DNA of 7,557 bases from an uncultured Porphyromonadaceae bacterium (GTDB lineage: Bacteria > Bacteroidota > Bacteroidia > Bacteroidales > Muribaculaceae). The position numbers were made by a program, and so were the translations under genes. The DNA is taken from assembly GCA_947175715.1 (NCBI GenBank), contig CAMWOD010000042.1, positions 1 to 7,557 on the forward strand, given 5' to 3'. A model generated the notes under the pieces. The model saw nothing but the letters and a program-made list of their open reading frames with translations. It had not been told where the DNA came from and ran no database searches. Every line of letters begins with the position of its first letter. Positions within the stretch are counted from its first letter, which is position 1. Positions 1 to 6,342 of the stretch are shown here, piece after piece.

Positions 1-2
1 CT

Positions 3-509
3 ATCGGCAACGGCAGCTCCTTGATGCTACGAGCCGACGTGCCAGTATCGCAGACCAGCTTTATCCACAACATATCATCCGCCAACATCATCCTCCCGGG
101 CCACGATTCAGACATCTCTATAGACGAGGCCGGAGGTAAACTTATCAATCCGTCCACAGCTGCAGCGTCGGGTGGATATATACCCGTTTATTTCACTCTG
201 ACTAATAGCGGTCAACTTCTCCCGGGCACAAACGTCGAAGTGTATCTCAAGGGTCACATGCGTGAAGATGCGCTGGTGATACCACGAGATGCCGTCACTG
301 AGCAACAAGGCACCTATTTCGCTTATGTTCAGCTTGACGAGGATTGTTACCGCAAATGCCCGGTGAAACTTGGCAACTCAGATGGCAACAATGTAGAGAT
401 ACTATCAGGTCTCAATCCAGGTGATGAAGTAGTGACAATAGGTGCCATCATAGTTAAACTTGCCGAGTCGTCGGGGGCAGTTCCCGAAGGTCATTCCCAC
501 AACCATTAA
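3..509 (+). CDS. RND efflux periplasmic adaptor subunit (CusB/CzcB/HlyD type), 5'-truncated
   Basis: This is the membrane-fusion subunit that links the inner-membrane pump encoded next to the outer-membrane channel and helps present metal ions. The reading frame is open from the first complete codon of the window, so the start is upstream and only the last 168 residues are seen. An internal TTG or ATG near position 21 is not a credible start because the fragment lacks a signal peptide, lipoyl and hairpin domains. The visible part fits the beta-barrel and membrane-proximal domains: a stretch with LLPGTNVEVYL, then ALVIPRDAV, then VKLGNSDG..VEILSGLNPGDEVVTIGA, all typical of HlyD-family C-termini. 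It ends in a His-rich tail, HSHNH, and has a Cys-x3-Cys pair (CYRKC) in the membrane-proximal domain. Its stop lies 12 bp before the pump start, indicating one operon. The family call is firm; the metal is not determined. Confidence 0.9.
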   Translation: MGNGSSLMLRADVPVSQTSFIHNISSANIILPGHDSDISIDEAGGKLINPSTAAASGGYIPVYFTLTNSGQLLPGTNVEVYLKGHMREDALVIPRDAVTEQQGTYFAYVQLDEDCYRKCPVKLGNSDGNNVEILSGLNPGDEVVTIGAIIVKLAESSGAVPEGHSHNH

Positions 510-521
510 CACAACGCCGAT

Positions 522-3500
522 ATGCTTAACCGTATTATACGAGCATCACTCAACCAACGCGTGATGGTGCTCATACTGTCGGGGTTAGTGCTAATTCTCG
601 GCATGGTGCTCCTATTGCGCACTGACGTGGATATCTTCCCCGACCTCAACGCACCGACTGTGGTAGTGATGACCGAGGCCCCAGGTTATGCTCCCGAGGA
701 GGTTGAGAAGCTGGTAACTTTCCCAGTTGAAACAGCCGTCAACGGTGCTACCGATGTGCGTCGTGTACGTTCATCTTCGGCCACCGGATTCTCAGTGGTA
801 TGGGTAGAATTTGAGTGGGGAACCGACACTTATCGAGCACGTCAGATTGTATCAGAAAAATTAGCTACAATTGCTGATAAACTCCCTCCCGGTGTCAAAT
901 CGCCCACACTGGGCCCGCAATCATCAATTCTCGGAGAAATGATGATAATAGGCCTTACAGCCGACACCACATCGCTTCTCGACCTACGCACCTATGCCGA
1001 CCGCGTGATTGCACCACGACTACTGTCGGTGGGAGGCGTAGCACAAGTATCGGTGATAGGTGGCGACGTAAAGGAGTATCAGATACAACTCGACCCTGAG
1101 CGCATGCGCTTTCACAACGTTGGAATCGACGAAGTGATTGAAGCTGTCGACGGCATGAACAACAACACCTCGGGTGGTGTGATGTACGACTACGGCAATG
1201 AATATCTCATCAAGGCCGATGTGTCGACCACCGACCCCGAACTTCTTTCTCAAGCCGTAGTTCGCTCCGATGACAATGGTATAGTAAAGCTCGCAGACAT
1301 AGCAACGATAACTATAGCGGCGCAATCACCCCGACTCGGTTTGGCATCCGAACGTGGCAAACCTGCCGTGCTTATCACCGTAACAAAGCAACCGGCTACG
1401 GGCACAATCGCTCTAACCGAAAGAATCGAGGAGACACTCGCATCGATGAAAACCAATCTCCCTGCTGATGTGAACATTTCCACAGATATTTTCAAACAGG
1501 CCGACTTCATCGACAACTCAATCGGCAATCTGCAACGCTCATTGTTCGAAGGCGCCATCATGGTAATAATCGTGTTGTTCTTCTTCCTGATGAACCTCCG
1601 TACCACGCTGATATCGCTTATTGCACTTCCCCTGTCGATTATCGTCACCGTGATTGTGCTCCACATTATGGGTATGACCATCAACACCATGAGCCTTGGC
1701 GGTATCGCCATTGCCATCGGCTCGCTTGTCGATGACGCCATAGTCGACGTGGAGAATGTATATAAACGACTTCGTGCCAACCGCATGCTACCCCCCGAGC
1801 AACGCCAATCAACAATCAAAGTTGTATATGAAGCTTCAAGAGAGGTACGTATGCCCATTTTCAACTCATCGCTAATCATTATAGCCAGCTTCTTGCCACT
1901 ATTCTTCCTGAGCGGCCTTGAGGGTAGGATGCTCATACCTCTGGGTATTTCATTTATAGTAGCGCTACTTGCATCAACAGTGGTGGCCTTGACTGTCACC
2001 CCGGTGCTATGTAGCTATCTGCTGGGGAGCAGCAAGGACGATAATAAGGAATTGAGCAAAGAATCGTGGGTTTCACGCACTTTAGGTCGTCTTTATACTA
2101 AATCTCTTAAATGGTCGCTGAATCACCGCAAAATATGGCTTGCAGTGGTAATAGTTCTATTTATTGGTTCTACGGCACTCCTTTTCACTCTTGGACGCAG
2201 CTTCTTGCCTGCATTCAATGAGGGGTCGCTTACTATCAACGTAAGCACACTTCCAGGCATTTCGCTCGATGAAAGCGATGCAATTGGGCGCAAAGCCGAG
2301 GAAATCATATTGTCGATGCCCGAGGTCAAAACCGTGGCTCGCAAAACCGGCCGCGCCGAACTCGACGAGCACTCGTTAGGGGTGAACGTTTCGGAAATCG
2401 AGGCTCCTTACACTCTTCAAGGGCGCTCTCGAGGAGAGATGGTGAAGGAACTGCGCGAGAAGCTGACCCAACTTCCAGGAACAAATATCGAGATCGGTCA
2501 ACCTATCAGCCACCGTATAGATGCGATGCTATCGGGCACCGAGGCACAGATAGCCATTAAGCTCTTTGGCGATGACCTCAACCAGCTATATCGCCTCGGC
2601 TCGCAGATTAAAGAACTTGCTTCAACCGTCGACGGTGTTGTCGATGTCAATCTCGAACAACAGACAGGACGCCCGCAACTCGATATAAGGCCGCGCCGCG
2701 AAATGATGGCGCGTTATGGCGTTACGATGCCTCAACTCACCCGTTTTATTGAAGTAATGCTTGCCGGTCAACCCGTATCGGCTGTATATATCGATGGCCT
2801 ACCCTACGATCTGACACTCAAAGTAGCCCCCTCTCAACGCTCTACGATCGAAGATATTGGTAAGTTGATGATCGAAACCAACAACGGTAAAGTGCCGCTG
2901 AGCGAAGTTGCTGAGGTTGTTTCGACAACCGGTCCCAACACCATCAATCGAGAAAACGTGAGCCGCCGTATCGTTATCTCAGCCAATATAGAAGGCAACG
3001 ACCTACGCGGCACAGTCAATGCAATCCGAGACCTCATCGATCAGCAAGTCAAGCTCCCCGAGGGGTATTACCTGCAATACAGTGGTCAATTTGAGAGCGA
3101 AGCTGCCGCATCAAGCACACTGGCATGGACCTCTATTGGAGCGCTGCTCATCATCTTGATGCTGCTTTATCAAGAGTTCCATAACGTCAAACAGCCGTTG
3201 ATTATCCTTGTCAACATGCCTTTGGCAATGATTGGAGGCGTATTGATGCTTGTAGCTACGGGAGCCGAGCTCAATATTCCGGCTATCATCGGATTTATCT
3301 CGCTTTTGGGTATCACCACTCGTAATGGCATGCTCCTGATGTCGCGCTACAACAAGCTTAAGGCTGAGGGAATGCCATTGCTACAGCGTATAAGTCAAGG
3401 CTCTCACGATCGCCTTAACCCAATAATTATGACGGCTCTAACATCGGCATTGGCCCTAATCCCCCTCGCATTGCGAGGCGGCGAGCCCGGCAATGAAATA

Positions 3501-3614
3501 CAGTCGCCATTGGCCGTAGTGATTCTTGGAGGTCTCATTTCATCGACCATCCTCAATGTGTTTGTAGTACCCATACTGTATTATCTGTCATGTCGCAAAG
3601 AACTAAAACATTAA
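522..3614 (+). CDS. Heavy-metal efflux RND transporter, CusA/CzcA family
   Basis: This proton-driven inner-membrane pump exports metal cations through the adaptor and outer-membrane channel encoded on either side. At 1030 residues it is full length for the family. It shows the RND layout: TM1 near residues 12-32, a large periplasmic loop, TM2-6 at about 343-497, TM7 at about 539-558, a second periplasmic loop, and TM8-12 at about 869-1024. The TM4 signature reads GGIAIAIGSLVDDAIVDVEN (393-412). D404 and E411 match the proton-relay Asp and Glu of HME pumps, and A398 stands where divalent-cation CzcA-type pumps have an Asp. Other family motifs are DVDIFPDLNAPTV, APGYAPEEVE and STLPGIS. From a remembered alignment, the three periplasmic methionines of E. 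coli CusA are not conserved, so Cu/Ag specificity is not supported. The ATG at 522 fits the usual family N-terminus. No clear Shine-Dalgarno precedes it. Confidence 0.95.
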   Translation: MLNRIIRASLNQRVMVLILSGLVLILGMVLLLRTDVDIFPDLNAPTVVVMTEAPGYAPEEVEKLVTFPVETAVNGATDVRRVRSSSATGFSVVWVEFEWGTDTYRARQIVSEKLATIADKLPPGVKSPTLGPQSSILGEMMIIGLTADTTSLLDLRTYADRVIAPRLLSVGGVAQVSVIGGDVKEYQIQLDPERMRFHNVGIDEVIEAVDGMNNNTSGGVMYDYGNEYLIKADVSTTDPELLSQAVVRSDDNGIVKLADIATITIAAQSPRLGLASERGKPAVLITVTKQPATGTIALTERIEETLASMKTNLPADVNISTDIFKQADFIDNSIGNLQRSLFEGAIMVIIVLFFFLMNLRTTLISLIALPLSIIVTVIVLHIMGMTINTMSLGGIAIAIGSLVDDAIVDVENVYKRLRANRMLPPEQRQSTIKVVYEASREVRMPIFNSSLIIIASFLPLFFLSGLEGRMLIPLGISFIVALLASTVVALTVTPVLCSYLLGSSKDDNKELSKESWVSRTLGRLYTKSLKWSLNHRKIWLAVVIVLFIGSTALLFTLGRSFLPAFNEGSLTINVSTLPGISLDESDAIGRKAEEIILSMPEVKTVARKTGRAELDEHSLGVNVSEIEAPYTLQGRSRGEMVKELREKLTQLPGTNIEIGQPISHRIDAMLSGTEAQIAIKLFGDDLNQLYRLGSQIKELASTVDGVVDVNLEQQTGRPQLDIRPRREMMARYGVTMPQLTRFIEVMLAGQPVSAVYIDGLPYDLTLKVAPSQRSTIEDIGKLMIETNNGKVPLSEVAEVVSTTGPNTINRENVSRRIVISANIEGNDLRGTVNAIRDLIDQQVKLPEGYYLQYSGQFESEAAASSTLAWTSIGALLIILMLLYQEFHNVKQPLIILVNMPLAMIGGVLMLVATGAELNIPAIIGFISLLGITTRNGMLLMSRYNKLKAEGMPLLQRISQGSHDRLNPIIMTALTSALALIPLALRGGEPGNEIQSPLAVVILGGLISSTILNVFVVPILYYLSCRKELKH

Positions 3615-4771
3615 TTATATTAGCCTGGATATGCGTCACAGCCTCCTCACTAAGGGCCGTTACTCTTGAGGATGCCGCACATTCGGTAGTTACCTCGTCT
3701 CCACTCAATGAGGCTTCGGTGGCAACAATGGATGCAAACATCCAAGCACTCGCCCCAACGGTCAATCTCGCCAATCCCGAAATCGAATTTGAGAATCTAT
3801 GGGGCGCACCCGGCACAAAAATGACTATCGGCGTGAGCCAGCCTTTCGACTGGCCCGGTGTGTATTCCCAGCGCACAAAAGTGGCTGCCGCCAAGCGCCA
3901 AGAGGCCATCGCCGAAAATTACTTCAACTACCGGCAACTGATGTGGCAGGCCGAGGATCTATTGATTCAAGCTTACTACCAGCTGCAATCGATTGAATTG
4001 CTCAAAGTGATGTCGCAAAATGTTGATCGACTGCACCGCACGTATCAACGTAGTTACGAACTCGGCGAGGGAACGAAACTCGATGTCAAAAAGATTCAGA
4101 TACAGCAACTCGACATCGACGCAATGCTCGATGAATGTCAGGTGGAATACACTCGAATAGTAGGAGAGCTAAAACAGCTCAATCCCGAGATTGACTTCGC
4201 CCAGCTGCTACAATCGCTCACATTGGCTACCCCACAGCTTCCATCCACGGAAATATTTAGCTATGTTAACCACCCTGCGATATTACTCGCACAGGCTCAG
4301 AGCACTGCCGCTGAGGCCAATGTCGAATTGCAGCGCCGTGAAAATCTCCCGGCCTTCAATATCGGATACCGTTACAATCGTGAAATTGGCGATAACTTCC
4401 ATGGCTTATCAGCCTCGATGACCCTTCCTCTATGGGGCAATCGCAACAAAACCAAAGCAGCTACAGCCGAATGGAATGCATCGCAGGTGCGACTCGATGC
4501 CACCGCAAAGCGCATCTCTGGTGAGATAGAACAGTTGTGGGCGACTGCCAATAAGCTGCAAAATCGCCTCAATGCCTACCACAAAGTGCTCGATGACGAC
4601 AGCATAATGCACATGCTCGATATGGCTCTGAAAGGTGGCGAAATGACACTGATGGAGTATCTGCAAGAAGTCGATTTCTTCATTGAAGCTCAAATAAAGA
4701 TGATTGCCACCGAGCGAGATCTCCAGATCAACATCAACCAGCTTAACCGCTATGCCAAACATTTAAGCTGA
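3590..4771 (+). CDS. TolC-family outer-membrane efflux channel (CusC/CzcC-like)
   Basis: This is the outer-membrane component of the tripartite metal efflux system. It forms a trimeric beta-barrel with a long periplasmic helical tunnel that docks onto the adaptor and pump. The start at 3590 is supported by a good Sec signal peptide (basic MSQRTK, hydrophobic LIILAWICVTASS, likely cleavage after LRA near residue 23). There is no convincing lipobox, unlike some CusC-type lipoproteins. Two helical repeats follow: NPEIEFENLWG and VSQPFDWPG early, the helix around LLIQAYYQLQSIELLKVMS, the LGEGTKLDVKK turn, then LPLWGNRNKTKAATAEW and the last helix GEMTLMEYLQEVDFFIEAQ. At 393 residues it is slightly short for TolC proteins but not visibly broken. 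The first 25 bp overlap the end of the pump gene in another frame, which suggests translational coupling. Confidence 0.92.
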   Translation: MSQRTKTLIILAWICVTASSLRAVTLEDAAHSVVTSSPLNEASVATMDANIQALAPTVNLANPEIEFENLWGAPGTKMTIGVSQPFDWPGVYSQRTKVAAAKRQEAIAENYFNYRQLMWQAEDLLIQAYYQLQSIELLKVMSQNVDRLHRTYQRSYELGEGTKLDVKKIQIQQLDIDAMLDECQVEYTRIVGELKQLNPEIDFAQLLQSLTLATPQLPSTEIFSYVNHPAILLAQAQSTAAEANVELQRRENLPAFNIGYRYNREIGDNFHGLSASMTLPLWGNRNKTKAATAEWNASQVRLDATAKRISGEIEQLWATANKLQNRLNAYHKVLDDDSIMHMLDMALKGGEMTLMEYLQEVDFFIEAQIKMIATERDLQININQLNRYAKHLS

Positions 4772-4803
4772 TTTAACTATTTTGCTCGAACTAATCTTAA
4801 TGG

Positions 4804-4842
4804 TATGCGTTTTGTAGGTATAAATAACTTATAAAACGCATA
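4804..4842 (+). promoter_or_regulatory. Stem-loop between the efflux operon and sod; leader structure or weak terminator
   Basis: The arms TATGCGTTTT (4804-4813) and AAAACGCATA (4833-4842) are perfectly complementary. Pairing continues inward through GTAGGT and ACTTAT using two G.U pairs, giving a 16-bp stem and a 7-base loop ATAAATA. The two wobbles pair only in + strand RNA (they become C.A on the other strand), so an RNA role on the + strand is favoured over a simple operator. It begins 33 bases after the tolC-type stop and ends 5 bases before the sod ATG. No proper U tract follows, only TCTTTATGATTT. It could be a weak terminator of the efflux operon, a structure limiting sod translation, or a DNA operator. 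The structure is plain; its role is inferred. Confidence 0.6.
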
Positions 4843-4847
4843 TCTTT

Positions 4848-5423
4848 ATGATTTACACTCAACCTCAACTACCATATCCCACCGATGCACTGGCACCGGC
4901 TATCAGTAAGGAAACTGTAGATTTCCACTACGGAAAACATGAAAAAGCTTATATCGATAATCTCAACCGACTCATTCAAGGCTCGGAGTTCGAAGATATG
5001 GAGCTGGAGGAAGTGATACGCCATGCCAAAGGCCCGTTGTTCAACAACGCATCGCAAGCATGGAACCACATATTCTACTTCTTCTCATTCTCACCCGATG
5101 GAGGTGGAGAACCCGAAGGTGAACTTGGCGATGCCATACGTGCTCAGTTCGGGTCGTTCGAGAAGTTTAAGGAAGAATTTGTAGCAGCAGGTGTAGGCAT
5201 ATTCGGCTCAGGATGGGTATGGCTCTCGCGCGACAACGATGGCCGACTCTTTATCACCACTACATCCAACGCCGGCAACCCTCTCACCGATGGTCTCACC
5301 CCGATACTCACTTTCGATGTATGGGAGCATGCCTACTACCTCGACTATCAGAACCGTCGCAAGGACGCTCTCGAAGCTCTCTGGTCAATTATCGACTGGG
5401 ATGTAGTAGAAAGCAGATATTAA
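4848..5423 (+). CDS. sodB: Superoxide dismutase, Fe/Mn family (iron-type signature)
   Basis: This enzyme converts superoxide to hydrogen peroxide and oxygen, probably in the cytoplasm as no signal peptide is present. At 191 residues it has normal length for a bacterial FeSOD. All metal ligands are visible: H27 (in FHYGKHEKAY), H74 (in SQAWNHIFYF), and D157 and H161 (in DVWEHAYYLDYQ). The second-sphere glutamine is Q70, in the FeSOD position, and residue 142 is Ala in SNAGNPL, where MnSOD has Gln. T155 stands where the cambialistic Porphyromonas gingivalis enzyme has Gly. These together favour iron, though Bacteroidales SODs may work with Fe or Mn. The start is set by the conserved N-terminus (QPQLPYPTDALAP) directly after the ATG. 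It follows the metal efflux genes by 76 bp and has its own terminator. No clear TAnnTTTG promoter was found upstream. Confidence 0.97.
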   Translation: MIYTQPQLPYPTDALAPAISKETVDFHYGKHEKAYIDNLNRLIQGSEFEDMELEEVIRHAKGPLFNNASQAWNHIFYFFSFSPDGGGEPEGELGDAIRAQFGSFEKFKEEFVAAGVGIFGSGWVWLSRDNDGRLFITTTSNAGNPLTDGLTPILTFDVWEHAYYLDYQNRRKDALEALWSIIDWDVVESRY

Positions 5424-5499
5424 GCACAAAAAAGATATTAGACAGTTTTTCATACTCATATCAGCAACGCATAGAAACAAGCATAATGTGATGAATGGA

Positions 5500-5535
5500 A
5501 GGGGAGGTCGTCGTGAGACGCCCTCTTTTTCTTTT
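5500..5535 (+). terminator. Rho-independent terminator after sod
   Basis: The stem is GAGG (5504-5507) with CCTC (5522-5525), one T/C mismatch, then CGTC with GACG closed by a GTGA loop of the GNRA type. A long T-rich run, TTTTTCTTTTT, follows directly (5526-5536). The upstream AAGGGG can extend the stem by pairing with part of the U run. Read on the other strand there is no T run after the stem, so it serves the + strand only. It lies about 80 bases beyond the sod stop, in the gap between convergent genes. Confidence 0.85.
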
Positions 5536-5564
5536 TAATGCTATAATGCCGATTCCTTATTGAG

Positions 5565-6215
5565 TCAGTAAGACTTAATGGCAAATTTGCTCCGTCCAAG
5601 CTCTTTAAGTTGATCCATCACTACGCTTACCTCGGCATAAGGAGTGTTTTTATCAGCAAATAAGACTATGCCCGAGCCATTTCGTATTGACTGCTGCACC
5701 TGTTCATTCTTTACATCCGACAATGCATCTACCCATATCTGAAACTGGCTCAGCGAATCATCTTTGATCTTAGCCGTGGGCACACCTCCAGGGTTAGGTA
5801 CTCCCGGCGCAGCCAAGGAGTAGTCAACAAGCGGCTGTTTCATCAATGTCTTTGCTTCAGTGGCCGATAGTTTAGCATTAGCCCCTGTGAGCTCAGCGTA
5901 GCGCCTCACCGCACCTTCTATTACAGCAATACGCATTGAGTCGGCAGTAGCTGATATTTCTTCGGGGAAAAGTCCCAAATTGACGACACCGGTAGTATCG
6001 ACATATATTGCCAGAGCATAAACATCCTCTGATAACGTTTCCGTCGGCTTCGAATTGCCGCGAGGTATTTTTATCTCTGATTCGGCCACCTCGCGAGCGG
6101 TCACAGTTTTCACGGGTTTATCACCCCACAGATTGTTGAGAGCGTAAATTACCGCAATCACTACCACGGCAGCAGCCGTGATCCATATCAGCATCGGCAT
6201 CCATTTCTTCTTCAT
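5565..6215 (-). CDS. Single-span membrane protein with ExbD/TolR-like C-terminal domain
   Basis: The 216-residue protein has a short basic N-terminus (MKKKW), one membrane helix at about residues 8-29, and a periplasmic remainder. The last 35 residues (182-216) have the pattern typical of the end of ExbD/TolR proteins: hydrophobic strand, ADKNTPYAEV, VMDQLKELG, then KFAIKS. ExbD and TolR couple proton flow through an ExbB/TolQ partner to energise outer-membrane processes. Two things are odd. The membrane helix has no aspartate, whereas ExbD and TolR carry one needed for proton coupling, and residues about 33-180 form a region much longer than in a standard ExbD of about 140 residues. No exbB or tonB gene lies in the window. 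The ATG at 6215 sits 19 bases after a promoter-like box. It may be a non-energising relative that uses the periplasmic fold for another purpose. The domain call is by eye. Confidence 0.65.
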   Translation of the reverse strand: MKKKWMPMLIWITAAAVVVIAVIYALNNLWGDKPVKTVTAREVAESEIKIPRGNSKPTETLSEDVYALAIYVDTTGVVNLGLFPEEISATADSMRIAVIEGAVRRYAELTGANAKLSATEAKTLMKQPLVDYSLAAPGVPNPGGVPTAKIKDDSLSQFQIWVDALSDVKNEQVQQSIRNGSGIVLFADKNTPYAEVSVVMDQLKELGRSKFAIKSY

Positions 6216-6234
6216 AGCGCATAGTTATTTATCG

Positions 6235-6242
6235 CAAATATA
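6235..6242 (-). promoter_or_regulatory. Bacteroidetes-type promoter -7 box for the ExbD-like gene
   Basis: The minus strand reads TATATTTG, an exact match to the TAnnTTTG box used by the primary sigma factor of Bacteroidetes, 19 bases before the ATG of the ExbD-like gene. The -33 element is weak: TTAG at 6266-6263, 20 bases upstream, resembles TTTG. Together with the hairpin that follows nqrF, it suggests the gene is transcribed on its own with a very short leader. Confidence 0.55.
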
Positions 6243-6274
6243 GTCTATTTTATCCTACCACCCTAATATCTGCC

Positions 6275-6313
6275 GAAAATAGATCGGGGATTGAACACTT
6301 TGGCTCAACCCCC
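6275..6313 (-). terminator. Probable terminator hairpin downstream of nqrF
   Basis: On the minus strand GGGGGTTGAGC (6313-6303) pairs with GTTCAATCCCC (6296-6286) to give 11 pairs around the loop CAAAGT. Two of these are G.U pairs; on the + strand the same positions are A.C mismatches, so the structure belongs to minus-strand RNA. The stem is followed by GATCTATTTTC, an imperfect U run, so termination may be partial. It starts 30 bases beyond the nqrF stop. Confidence 0.55.
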
Positions 6314-6342
6314 GGGTTTATTCTGAATAGTAGTGGAGACTA

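Noticed and set aside
1250..1999. 249-codon open frame on the minus strand inside the RND pump gene
   Set aside because: It lies wholly antisense to a well-supported conserved gene, its composition (rich in Ser, Ile, Met, Thr) looks like a shadow frame, and it has no recognisable domain.
4778..4848. Promoter for sod using TATTTTG (4778-4784), or TTTG (4811-4814) with TATCTTTA (4841-4848)
   Set aside because: The first lacks one base of the TAnnTTTG box and has no TTTG at the right distance. The second has a 26-base spacer and would place the start inside the coding region.
5213..5491. 92-codon + strand frame overlapping the end of sod
   Set aside because: Most of it is out of frame within the conserved SOD sequence, including the metal-ligand region, and the product shows no recognisable motif.
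5536..5564. Terminator for the ExbD-like gene in the convergent gap
   Set aside because: On the minus strand no stem followed by a T run is visible here, and the sod terminator does not work in reverse as it is not followed by T residues on that strand.
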